A stretch of DNA of 64,000 nucleotides from Aggregatimonas sangjinii (lineage in GTDB: Bacteria > Bacteroidota > Bacteroidia > Flavobacteriales > Flavobacteriaceae): assembly GCF_005943945.1 (NCBI RefSeq), contig NZ_CP040710.1:4633501-4697500 (forward strand), given 5' to 3'. Shown one piece after another: positions 43,518 through 51,489 of this stretch; within the stretch, counting starts at the first letter, position 1; each line of letters opens with the position of its first letter. Below the pieces are notes generated by a model that worked only from the letters and a program-made list of their open reading frames with translations, made no database searches and was not told the origin of the DNA. Made by a program: the position numbers and the translations under genes.

Positions 43518-45266
43518 ATGAAAGACAAAATAGAAATGGCCACGGTAGCCATCATAGGTTGCGGTCCGCGCGGGCTTTCCGCATTAGAAGCGCTATATGC
43601 TCAGGCGGCGCCTAGCGAAATGGTAAAAGTCTTAATTTTCGAACCTGCCACTAATCCGGGGGCAGGGGTCATTTATAATCTCGATCAGGCCGACAGCAAT
43701 TGGCTTAATGTTTCAACGCGAGATTTGGGTATTCCAGCTCGAGACAAAGTAACCTTTGAAACATTCGCGCTGCCGGAATATCCCGATTTCCAAGATTGGA
43801 TCGGCTACTCAGAGGAAAAGGAAGAATCTACGGCAGTAGACCAGTTTCCGTTACGATCAAAGTTAGGCGAATACCTATCATCCAGATATAAGAGTATTGC
43901 CAATATCTTAGCCGCGGAGGGCCTGCTCACTTTTATTCCTGAAGAGGTGCGCCATCTTGACGTGGAAGGCGATTTGTTAAAAATCGATACCTATTTAGGA
44001 CAAAGCTATACCGCTGATGAAGTAGTATTGACAATTGGACACCAGCCAATAGACTTGAATGCACAATTGAAGGGGTGGTTAAATTACATCGACGGAAAGG
44101 ATCATTTGGAGGTGTTCGTAGAACCGTACCCGGTGGAGCGTTTAATCCAGTCCGATAAAATTAATACAGAATCTATAGTGGGTATTCGCGGCTTCGGCCT
44201 GGCCATGATCGACGTCGTCAGGGCGCTTACCGAAGGCAGAGGAGGTCATTTCAACATTTTGGACCAAACTACAGGGGCAATGGCCTATATCCCAAGCGGT
44301 AGGGAGCCGAAGCAACTTGTGCCTTTCTCCCTTGACGGACTTCCCATGACCCCAAAACCGCTCCACGAAAATATTGATACGTACTATACGCTTACCGAAA
44401 AGGAATCGACTGCTTACGAAAGCTTCCTGGAAAATGCGATATATAAAAGCACTCCTCCACAATCGATAGCATTTTTGATAGATGCAATAACCCCGCTGAT
44501 CGTTCGGAAATATGGCGTAGTAACGAGTCATCATTCAAAAGATGAAGAAGAAATCCGGAAGGCCATAAAAAATTGGTTATCCGATGAGGACTTCGAGCAT
44601 GATTTCATTTTGTCGAAGCGCAATACCACGCGGCATATGACGGAGCGGTTCGTACAAATGGCTACCGGACAGGGGGATGTAAGTTTGGATTATTGTGTTG
44701 GTCAGGTCTGGCGCCATTGCCAGCCTATCATGTACCGCCAACTATCATTCGCGCCACTATCCGACGAGCTTATTGCAAAGATAGTTGCCTTGGATGAACG
44801 GCTCAAGCGCTATTCCTATGGGCCTCCCGTGGCAAGTATGCAACAACTGCTCGCCCTGCTCAAGTCGGGCCATTTGACCTTCGACTTTGTAAAGAATCCC
44901 AAAATCAAGGAAGCTGAAAGAGGATGGAAACTTTGTGAGGGTACCCAATCGGTAATCGCCGACATCATGATTAATTCGGTTTTGGACGCTCCTCAGGTTT
45001 TAGAAGTGACAACAGCTCTTCCTAAAGCTTTAATCAATGACTCCCTAGCGCAACCTCTTCACGATGACTTGGGTATCAGGACCCGTACGGATGGGCGAGT
45101 GGAAACCGATGGACCTGAGACACAGGCGCCAATAGCTGTGTTGGGAAGGCTTGCCAAAGGAACGCTTATCGGTGTAGATGCCATTGCTGAATGTTTCGGC
45201 TCCCGATCGCGTTATTGGGCAACAGGTGTTTTTGAACGTTTAAATAGCAAGCAGTATTTTCGATAG
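43518..45266 (+). CDS. FAD/NAD(P)-binding protein (NAD_binding_9-like)
   Basis: A 582-residue protein from ATG 43518; ATG 43536 is an alternative. The N-terminus has a dinucleotide fold, VAIIGCGPRGLSALEAL (GxGxxG-like at about residues 12-18), followed by NPGAGVIYNLDQADSNWLNVS, DFQDWIGY and ESIVGIRGFGLAMIDVVRALTEGRGG, with a second Rossmann-like segment near residue 225. It ends with SRSRYWATGVFERLN. It belongs to the large FAD-NAD(P)-binding group that includes SidA/IucD-like monooxygenase relatives. The reaction and substrate are unknown. It lies between a MOSC gene and an ACT-domain gene, suggesting a small redox or amine-metabolism unit. Confidence 0.78.
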   Translation: MKDKIEMATVAIIGCGPRGLSALEALYAQAAPSEMVKVLIFEPATNPGAGVIYNLDQADSNWLNVSTRDLGIPARDKVTFETFALPEYPDFQDWIGYSEEKEESTAVDQFPLRSKLGEYLSSRYKSIANILAAEGLLTFIPEEVRHLDVEGDLLKIDTYLGQSYTADEVVLTIGHQPIDLNAQLKGWLNYIDGKDHLEVFVEPYPVERLIQSDKINTESIVGIRGFGLAMIDVVRALTEGRGGHFNILDQTTGAMAYIPSGREPKQLVPFSLDGLPMTPKPLHENIDTYYTLTEKESTAYESFLENAIYKSTPPQSIAFLIDAITPLIVRKYGVVTSHHSKDEEEIRKAIKNWLSDEDFEHDFILSKRNTTRHMTERFVQMATGQGDVSLDYCVGQVWRHCQPIMYRQLSFAPLSDELIAKIVALDERLKRYSYGPPVASMQQLLALLKSGHLTFDFVKNPKIKEAERGWKLCEGTQSVIADIMINSVLDAPQVLEVTTALPKALINDSLAQPLHDDLGIRTRTDGRVETDGPETQAPIAVLGRLAKGTLIGVDAIAECFGSRSRYWATGVFERLNSKQYFR

Positions 45267-45298
45267 CTTTTTTAATCCGAAACTCCTACTTTAATACC

Positions 45299-45700
45299 AT
45301 GGCCGGAGAAACCGATATTTTCAAGCTTATCAAGGGAATGACCCCAAGGTTGCATTCTGGGATCTACGTATTCTGTTCCGTTAAGAGTTTACAAGGTATT
45401 GATCGCGAACAGACTATTTGTGAATTCAAGGAAAGGGAGGGAACCACGATAATTATTGAAAAACACAAAGCGGATGAGCTACAGCTCAGTTACGACTATA
45501 GCGCCGCATGGATTACACTAGAGATACATTCCTCGTTGGAGGCCGTAGGCCTGACTGCAATAATTTCAAATGAATTGGCCCAGAACAATATCAGTTGCAA
45601 CATTGTCGCCGGTTATTTTCACGACCATCTCTTTTTGGCCAAAAATGATGCGGAAAAAGGTATGAATGTCTTAAGAAAATTGGTAAAAAAACATCAATAG
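45299..45700 (+). CDS. ACT domain-containing protein (DUF2241/ACT_7-like)
   Basis: A 133-residue cytoplasmic protein. The N-terminal DUF2241-like part (DIFKLIKGMTPRLHSGIYVFCSV) is followed by an ACT domain (AWITLEIHSSLEAVGLTAIISNELAQNNISCNIVAGYFHDHLFLA). The ACT domain usually binds amino acids or other small ligands. It probably acts as a dimer. It follows the FAD-binding gene by 32 bp on the same strand, so it is probably in the same operon. No enzyme domain is attached, so a regulatory or binding role is inferred. Confidence 0.85.
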   Translation: MAGETDIFKLIKGMTPRLHSGIYVFCSVKSLQGIDREQTICEFKEREGTTIIIEKHKADELQLSYDYSAAWITLEIHSSLEAVGLTAIISNELAQNNISCNIVAGYFHDHLFLAKNDAEKGMNVLRKLVKKHQ

Positions 45701-46082
45701 CCATTTATTTCTAATATTTTCCGTCCGTTTTGGAGGACATACCTCGAAAAATACATATGCCAATCGAGACGTATAAATTGTTGCGAATCATCTCAGGAAT
45801 CACATTTGAAATATACTGGTAGAATCCTTGAAATAATTGTGCGAGGCGTAAATTCGTGCAATGCGAGAAATAATGTTTTTCTTACAGAAGGCGATATTAA
45901 TTTACTGCAAAATATACTATATTGCGCCTTGTGTTCGTTTGTAGCTTATGCTTTAATCGTACCCATCGGTAGAATGCGTGTTATTGACGATCGGTGTATT
46001 CTGTAAAGGCCTAAGTTTTAAAACAAGAATATAAAATTTTAGAAGTTAAAATATTTATTAAAAGTTCCCCTAAGTTACCAGT
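45701..46082. other. Intergenic region, nothing clear
   Basis: About 380 bp, AT-rich. A 66-codon frame at 45806-46006 has no ATG start or family likeness, so I do not call it. No terminator, tRNA or clear -7 box was found. The last 40 bp are A/T-rich and would serve as the leader of the small gene that starts at 46083. Confidence 0.5.
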
Positions 46083-46253
46083 ATGGCAAAAATCGAGATT
46101 AAGGATTCTCCTGATGAGTTAGGCAGAATCGCTTACTTTTTAAGCAGCAACAATATTAAATTCAAGGTTGTAAAGGATTATGGAAATCATTCCACCGAGG
46201 ATGCTAAAGCATATGCCGCTTTAATAGCAAAGTTCGAAGAAGTCGCACTGTAA
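46083..46253 (+). CDS. Small hypothetical protein (56 residues)
   Basis: An ATG-initiated frame of 56 codons ending in TAA, starting MAKIEIKDSPDELGRIAYFL. It looks like a compact soluble beta-alpha-beta peptide: KIEIKDSPDELGRIAYFLSS, then IKFKVVKDYG and a C-terminal helix STEDAKAYAALIAKFEEV. No signal or membrane segment. I recognise no family. Its coding look (balanced codons, amphipathic helix, no rare runs) is better than that of other short frames in the gap, but the evidence is only compositional. Confidence 0.55.
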   Translation: MAKIEIKDSPDELGRIAYFLSSNNIKFKVVKDYGNHSTEDAKAYAALIAKFEEVAL

Positions 46254-46446
46254 GTTTAAGCTATTCTTTTTGGTCTTTTTGGAAATAGGCTATAAGATAC
46301 CAGTGCTGCTATGACTGCCTATTATCGTATTCCCATGCCATCATACCGTATTCGTCAAATCGAATCTTGATCACTAGAATTCTTCACATGCCTTCGTGCT
46401 GGCCCGTCGGTATCTTGCTTTTTTGTCCGTGTCAAAGTCGAAAAAA

Positions 46447-47550
46447 TCACCATTGCTGGTCTTCGAAATTCCCCGCCTTGGCATATTTGATGGTATTCGT
46501 TAAATAGGTTTCCAAGGAATAGTCGGGTATGGGCAAAATACTTTCCAGAAGCTGAGTGTCCCATTCGTTTTGTTCCGAAATAAGGTAGGGAGTAAGGGCC
46601 GCTCCTATGGTTCGATGATAGATCATCTCTAGCTTATTTTTGTAACCCGTGCGATGATCGATATTGTTCGGTGTAATACTGAACGTCTTAAAGCCTACGG
46701 TTTTTAAGATTTTAGCCATTCCGCTATAAGTGTCAGTTCCTTTGGAATGCACAATATTCAGCTGTTTGATATCGGTATTCAAAACTTTTACGATTACCGC
46801 GGCCGCATAGTCGGTCGGAATGATGTTCAGTCCGCGACCTGGTAATGCGGTAATACGAACGGGATGGTTTGAGGAATTGCGATAGAAAAATTTGGCGAAA
46901 AGGTAAAAGACCATGTATTTGGAAATAAAAAAGCGAGGGGTACCATTGTAATTGCCACCCAGCACACTAGGCCTTAGAATCTGAACGGGAATGTTCATTT
47001 CTTGCCCTTGTGCGATCAAAAATCGTTCCGCGGCATGTTTTGAGGCTTCGTAATGATTTCTGTGTGTGATGTTGTCGAAAGTATGGTAATCATTTCCAAT
47101 AAGACCACCTTTATTACCTATCGAAAAGGCCGTGCCGATATAAACGAATTTAGCCAAGTAATTCTGGTACGTATTAAAAATACGTTTGGTAAACAGGTAA
47201 TTTTCATTGAATATTTCTTCCTTTCGGTTTTCGCTGTTAGAAAGGTTGACATAGCCGGCCGAATGAATAAAGTGATACTTCTTTTCTTTTTCCAAAAAAG
47301 TGGAAGGCTGCCATAAAAGTTCGGAATCGATAACTTCTATTTTTTCGAAAAGCGACTCGGGACCGGAAGCGAGCTCTTTTGGCAAAAAACTGCTTTCTAA
47401 TATCGCTCGAATCCTTTCTTTTGGTGTACGTTCGTTTCTTTTGCGCACCAAAAGGAGTATTTTAAAAACCTCTGACGGAGGATTGGCCAGCAATTGAAAT
47501 AGTATTTGAGATCCCAAAGTGCCCGTGGCACCTGTAAGTATGATATGCAT
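46447..47550 (-). CDS. SDR/thioester-reductase-like NAD(P)-binding protein
   Basis: A 367-residue protein of the extended SDR group that resembles the NAD_binding_4 (male-sterility/thioester-reductase) family. It starts with the nucleotide loop ILTGATGTLGSQILFQLL (TGxxGxxG) and has the catalytic YxxxK in HYEASKHAAERF at about residue 165. A preceding KFVYIGTAFSIG strand fits the active-site Ser/Thr position. The start at 47550 gives the family N-terminus; codons upstream lack an ATG. Substrate unknown, perhaps an acyl thioester or a sugar. The leader contains a hairpin (TTGTTT/AAACAA core) at about 47566-47597. Confidence 0.82.
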   Translation of the reverse strand: MHIILTGATGTLGSQILFQLLANPPSEVFKILLLVRKRNERTPKERIRAILESSFLPKELASGPESLFEKIEVIDSELLWQPSTFLEKEKKYHFIHSAGYVNLSNSENRKEEIFNENYLFTKRIFNTYQNYLAKFVYIGTAFSIGNKGGLIGNDYHTFDNITHRNHYEASKHAAERFLIAQGQEMNIPVQILRPSVLGGNYNGTPRFFISKYMVFYLFAKFFYRNSSNHPVRITALPGRGLNIIPTDYAAAVIVKVLNTDIKQLNIVHSKGTDTYSGMAKILKTVGFKTFSITPNNIDHRTGYKNKLEMIYHRTIGAALTPYLISEQNEWDTQLLESILPIPDYSLETYLTNTIKYAKAGNFEDQQW

Positions 47551-47919
47551 AGTATCGGTTTTATGGCAGAAGGATTTGTTTGATAAACAAGAAACCTTCA
47601 CAACGACTATTTTTAATACGGTACACGATTGTCGATTTTAAGTTTTCGCTTTCCTTAACAAGAAAACAGCTTTGGTGCGACGCTGGCTATAATCGATTAA
47701 ATGTCATCAAGCGCCATCACTGTTTACTATATGATTCAAGGTAAACATACCATCCAATTTTTGGAATACCCTAATTTTAGTATTTCTTGGTACTGGTTTT
47801 CCAGTAGACCTGTTGTCAAGGAAATGGCGTTTGTAGTTAATTCAGGTCTTTTTAAGTGGGATAAAAAAATCCCTGCCGTTCATGGCAAGGATTTTTGAAT
47901 TCGTAGGATTTCCTAATAC
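47551..47919. other. Intergenic region between the SDR gene and ahcY
   Basis: About 370 bp. Near the SDR start lies a 16-bp interrupted hairpin (47566-47597, core TTGTTT-GAT-AAACAA). At the other end is the ahcY terminator. A 65-codon plus-strand frame here crosses the terminator and is not called. No RNA gene was found. Confidence 0.5.
47865..47896 (-). terminator. Intrinsic terminator after ahcY
   Basis: A 13-bp stem with one mismatch, AAAAATCCCTGCC and GGCAAGGATTTTT, 24 bp past the ahcY stop, with a U-run on the minus strand. Confidence 0.85.
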
Positions 47920-49236
47920 TTAGTACCTGTAGTAATCCGGCTTATAAGGCCCTTCTACGGTAACTCCGATATAGTCCGCCTGATACTCCTTCAGTTCGGT
48001 CAATTCGGCTCCCAAACGCGACAAGTGTAGTTTGGCTACTTTTTCATCTAAATGTTTGGGCAACATGTAAACCTCGTTCTTATAATTGGCACTGTTTTTC
48101 CACAATTCAATTTGCGCCAAAGTCTGGTTTGTAAAGGAGTTGCTCATTACAAAACTAGGGTGGCCTGTGGCACAACCCAGATTCACCAAACGACCTTCGG
48201 CCAAAATGATGATGTCTTTCCCGTCAATGGTATATTTATCGACCTGAGGTTTGATTTCATCTTTGGTATTGCCGTGGTTGTCGTTCAACCAGGCCATATC
48301 GATTTCATTATCGAAGTGACCGATATTACAAACGATCGCCTTATCCTTTAAAGCTTTAAAATGTTCGGCGCGAATGATATCCTTATTACCTGTGGTCGTA
48401 ATTACGATATCGGCAGTACCAATAACGGTTTCCAGTTTCTTGACTTCGAAACCATCCATACATGCTTGTAAAGCACAGATCGGATCGATTTCGGTAACAG
48501 TTACGATCGATCCCGCACCTGCAAAAGAGGCCGCTGTACCTTTACCCACATCACCATATCCGGCAACGACTACACGCTTACCGGCCAACATGGTATCGGT
48601 AGCACGTCTGATAGCGTCAACCGCACTTTCGCGACAGCCGTATTTGTTATCGAATTTAGATTTGGTCACCGAATCGTTCACATTAATCGCGGGCATCGGT
48701 AACGTACCATTTTTTACACGCTCGTATAAACGGTGCACGCCCGTGGTGGTTTCTTCCGAAAGTCCCTTAATGGCATCGGTCAGTTCTGGAAATCTGTCCA
48801 ATACCATATTGGTCAAATCCCCACCGTCATCCAAAATCATATTCAAAGGTTCGCGTGATTCTCCGAAGAACAAGGTCTGCTCGATGCACCAGTCGAATTC
48901 TTCCTCGTTCATTCCTTTCCAGGCATATACGGGAATGCCAGCAGAGGCAATTGCGGCGGCGGCATGGTCTTGTGTAGAGAAGATATTACAGGAGCTCCAT
49001 GTAACGTCAGCACCTAAAGCTACCAAAGTTTCGATAAGCACCGCTGTCTGTATGGTCATATGAAGGCATCCCGCGATACGGGCCCCTTTCAAAGGTTGCT
49101 CATCACCATATTCTTCCCGTAATGCCATCAAACCGGGCATTTCTGCCTCTGCGAGGCCAATTTCCTTTCTTCCCCAGTCAGCTAGGGTAATGTCTTTTAC
49201 CTTATAAGGTACATATGAAACGGTTTCTGTACTCAT
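47920..49236 (-). CDS. ahcY: S-adenosylhomocysteine hydrolase
   Basis: Splits S-adenosylhomocysteine into adenosine and homocysteine, removing the inhibitor of methyltransferases. It is 438 residues, full length. The N-terminal half has [20 protein letters not shown] and [18 protein letters not shown]; the NAD-binding loop is [19 protein letters not shown]; the substrate pocket has [27 protein letters not shown] and the C-terminal YKPDYYRY. It is a single gene, divergent from the phosphopantetheinyl transferase gene. A TACCTTTG box lies upstream; no SAH or SAM riboswitch is seen in the 106-bp divergent region. Confidence 0.98.
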   Translation of the reverse strand: MSTETVSYVPYKVKDITLADWGRKEIGLAEAEMPGLMALREEYGDEQPLKGARIAGCLHMTIQTAVLIETLVALGADVTWSSCNIFSTQDHAAAAIASAGIPVYAWKGMNEEEFDWCIEQTLFFGESREPLNMILDDGGDLTNMVLDRFPELTDAIKGLSEETTTGVHRLYERVKNGTLPMPAINVNDSVTKSKFDNKYGCRESAVDAIRRATDTMLAGKRVVVAGYGDVGKGTAASFAGAGSIVTVTEIDPICALQACMDGFEVKKLETVIGTADIVITTTGNKDIIRAEHFKALKDKAIVCNIGHFDNEIDMAWLNDNHGNTKDEIKPQVDKYTIDGKDIIILAEGRLVNLGCATGHPSFVMSNSFTNQTLAQIELWKNSANYKNEVYMLPKHLDEKVAKLHLSRLGAELTELKEYQADYIGVTVEGPYKPDYYRY

Positions 49237-49314
49237 AGTGTTTTTTATTTTTTACTTTCGTTTGTAAGAGCCTATTTCAAAATCAGCCCATTACCGTTAC
49301 GCATTTTGCGGTCA

Positions 49315-49322
49315 CAAAGGTA
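49315..49322 (-). promoter_or_regulatory. Bacteroidota -7 element for ahcY
   Basis: TACCTTTG on the minus strand matches TANNTTTG, about 80 bp upstream of the ahcY ATG. Confidence 0.5.
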
Positions 49323-49342
49323 CAAAATACATATATAATAGT

Positions 49343-49978
49343 ATGCCCCTTTACAAGTCTATACCCGTAAGTTCATCGATTTTAACGCACATTTGGCGAA
49401 TTGAGGAAACCGAAGCACAGCTCTCGGAGGGAATAGCGCTTACCGAACACTGCCAGACCAGAATGTCCGGAATGAAATCGGAAATGCATCGGAGAGGCTT
49501 TTTGAGTATACGGCATTTAATGGCCGAGGCGGGCTATGTAGATCATGACCTGTACTATGATGCCTTTGGCAAACCCCACTTAAAGGATGGAAAGAAAATT
49601 TCCATTACACATTCCGGCCAATTTACCGGCATCATCATTAGCGATGATCAGGAAGTGGGCATCGACATTGAAAGGCAGCGGGAGAAGATTTTACGTATCG
49701 CCCATAAATTCACTCCTATTGAGGAATACCGTACCATCGCGAATACCGAGGCGCTTATACGCAAATTAACTGCCGTCTGGGGATGCAAGGAATCACTCTA
49801 TAAAATTTATGCCGAACCCGGTCTGAGCTTTTTACACCATATCGATATAAGTGATTTTTCACTAGCGGATGAAAAGACTACCGGAGAAATATTGTACAAA
49901 GGAAAAACGACGCACTATGCCATCGATTTTTTGGAATTCGAGGGTTTTACCTGCGTCTATGCGGTAGGAAGTTCTTAG
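49343..49978 (+). CDS. 4'-phosphopantetheinyl transferase superfamily protein
   Basis: Moves the phosphopantetheine arm of CoA onto acyl or peptidyl carrier proteins. A 211-residue Sfp-type enzyme: FGKPHL (about residue 75), KISITHSG, EVGIDIERQ (Mg-binding Asp-x-Glu) and VWGCKESLYKIY (WxxKEALxK signature) are all present. Longer and different from AcpS, so it could serve a dedicated carrier protein or be the only PPTase. No carrier-protein gene is adjacent. It is divergent from ahcY and 101 bp ahead of the YkoF-like gene. Confidence 0.93.
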   Translation: MPLYKSIPVSSSILTHIWRIEETEAQLSEGIALTEHCQTRMSGMKSEMHRRGFLSIRHLMAEAGYVDHDLYYDAFGKPHLKDGKKISITHSGQFTGIIISDDQEVGIDIERQREKILRIAHKFTPIEEYRTIANTEALIRKLTAVWGCKESLYKIYAEPGLSFLHHIDISDFSLADEKTTGEILYKGKTTHYAIDFLEFEGFTCVYAVGSS

Positions 49979-50079
49979 TTTTACGAGTCGGTGTAGACCT
50001 GTGTTGAATCAAGGTCTCTTGCTACTGCCCGATGAATACTTTTAATGATATCATAACCGCCCTTTAACCTAATACTCTA

Positions 50080-50340
50080 ATGAACATTTCCATAGAACTT
50101 ACCTTTTCACCCCTTCAGGACGATTTTGAAGAACACATCATCACTTTTATCAAAAAATTGAGAGCCTCAGGCCTTACGCTGTTGGAAAACCCTTTAAGTA
50201 CGCAGGTTTTCGGTGAATACGATACCGTAATGCAGGTGTTGCACACAGAAATCAAGACCGCTTTTGAATTGATGGACAAAGGCCTGTTGTATATGAAAAT
50301 CGTAAAATCGGACCGCAGCGCCTATGAACCCCATTTTTGA
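50080..50340 (+). CDS. YkoF/MTH1187-like thiamine-binding protein
   Basis: An 86-residue cytoplasmic protein of the Thiamine_BP group: an ACT-like alpha/beta fold with ISIELTFSPLQDDFEEHI, SGLTLLENPLSTQVFGEYDTVMQVL and MKIVKSDR at the end, which match the PLG...TVIEGE...DRS pattern of the family. YkoF binds thiamine and HMP in Bacillus. It overlaps pnuC by 17 bp, so translation is probably coupled. The overlap with a vitamin transporter supports a ligand-binding or sensing role in salvage. Confidence 0.82.
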   Translation: MNISIELTFSPLQDDFEEHIITFIKKLRASGLTLLENPLSTQVFGEYDTVMQVLHTEIKTAFELMDKGLLYMKIVKSDRSAYEPHF

Positions 50341-50956
50341 TTTTTTTCTAGATGCGTATAGGGAAAAAGAAACCTATGTGATTGTTCTAGAGGCCATCGT
50401 CTTTGTGATGGGTATCTTGAGCGTATGGTATGCCAAAAAAGAGAATATTTGGGTATACCCTACCGGTTTAATCGCTACCGTAATTACCGTGTATCTCTTT
50501 TTTAAGGATGGCCTTCTCGGTGATATGATGATGAATTTCTACTGGTCGGCGATGAGTATTTATGGCTGGTGGAACTGGTCGAGGGTAAAGAACGATCAAA
50601 AGGTCGTACGTATTTCACGAACAACCACAAGCGAAAAAATTATAGGGTTCGGACTTTTCCTCTTGACCATGCTCATTAATTATGGGGTGTATCGTTTCTC
50701 GGGCTATGAAATTGAGGGTAGTAATTATATCGATATATTCACTTCTGGAATTTTTTTCACCGCCATGTGGTATATGGCCAAGAAAAAATTGGAGAACTGG
50801 ACGTTGTGGATATTGGCCGATGTGATTACGATTCCCCTTTACGCGTATCGGGGTTGGGGTATGCTTTCCTTACAATACCTTATATTTACCATCCTCGCAA
50901 TACAGGCATATTTAGCATGGAAGAAAAGTTTAGACAGCAACCTTCAGACCTCTTAA
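50324..50956 (+). CDS. pnuC: PnuC-family vitamin transporter (nicotinamide riboside or thiamine)
   Basis: A 210-residue inner-membrane facilitator with about seven hydrophobic segments. Family marks are YPTGLIATVITVYLFFKDGLLGDMMMNFYW, SIYGWWNW and WTLWILADVITIPLYAYRGW (Trp-rich helix 6 and substrate pocket). In Bacteroidota the family includes PnuC (nicotinamide riboside) and PnuT (thiamine). The NadR-like kinase next to it points to the former; the overlapping YkoF-like gene points to the latter. It overlaps both neighbours (17 bp and 40 bp). Confidence 0.9.
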   Translation: MNPIFDFFLDAYREKETYVIVLEAIVFVMGILSVWYAKKENIWVYPTGLIATVITVYLFFKDGLLGDMMMNFYWSAMSIYGWWNWSRVKNDQKVVRISRTTTSEKIIGFGLFLLTMLINYGVYRFSGYEIEGSNYIDIFTSGIFFTAMWYMAKKKLENWTLWILADVITIPLYAYRGWGMLSLQYLIFTILAIQAYLAWKKSLDSNLQTS

Positions 50957-51489
50957 AGGTCGTGCTGTTCGGTCCAGAATCGACTGGCAAGACTACCCTC
51001 TCGGAGCAATTGGCACGGCATTACAACACCGTCTGGGTAGCGGAATACGCTCGCGAATACCTTCAACGAAAATGGAACAATGAGCGTAAAACCTGCGAGC
51101 CAAATGACTTGCTGCCCATAGCAGAAGGGCAAATCAGACTCGAAAATACCTTGTCCGCCAAAGCGACCGATGTCTTGATCTGCGATACCGACCTTTTAGA
51201 AACAAAGGTATATTCAGAAGCGTATTACATAGGACATTGCGATCCGCTACTTGAAAAATATGCCCTTGCCAATTCGTACGACCTCTATCTTTTGACTTAT
51301 ATAGATGTGCCTTGGGTGGGCGATGATCTTCGGGACAAGCCTAATGAAAGAGAGAAAATGTTCGAATATTTTAAGGACACTTTGGAAAAGTACGACCGTA
51401 ATTTCGTTATTTTAAAGGGAGATAAAAAAACACGCCTACAAACGGCCGTCTCCCACATAGATGAACTATTAAAAAAGAAAAAGACATGA
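50917..51489 (+). CDS. NadR-like AAA_28 kinase (ribosylnicotinamide kinase-like)
   Basis: A 190-residue P-loop protein: GPESTGKTTLSEQLARH (Walker A, about residues 19-26), VAEYAREYLQR, ICDTDLLETKVYSE and DVPWVGDDLRD, which match the kinase domain of NadR. It lacks NadR's N-terminal HTH and adenylyltransferase domains. It would trap the vitamin carried in by PnuC by phosphorylating it; whether that is nicotinamide riboside or a thiamine-type compound is open. It starts 40 bp inside pnuC and its stop overlaps the DUF4301 start. Confidence 0.87.
   Translation: MEEKFRQQPSDLLKVVLFGPESTGKTTLSEQLARHYNTVWVAEYAREYLQRKWNNERKTCEPNDLLPIAEGQIRLENTLSAKATDVLICDTDLLETKVYSEAYYIGHCDPLLEKYALANSYDLYLLTYIDVPWVGDDLRDKPNEREKMFEYFKDTLEKYDRNFVILKGDKKTRLQTAVSHIDELLKKKKT

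Noticed and set aside
45806-46006. A 66-codon frame in the gap after the ACT-domain gene
   Set aside because: No ATG start, irregular composition, and no similarity to any family I know.
47701-47898. A 65-codon plus-strand frame between the SDR gene and ahcY
   Set aside because: It runs through the ahcY terminator hairpin and has no family likeness.
48374-49063. A 229-codon open frame antisense to ahcY
   Set aside because: It lies wholly within the well-supported ahcY gene on the other strand, has no recognisable domain and shows the Ser/Thr/Val-rich look of a frame shadow.
49237-49342. Possible SAH or SAM riboswitch upstream of ahcY
   Set aside because: The divergent region is only about 106 bp and shows none of the conserved motifs of those riboswitches.
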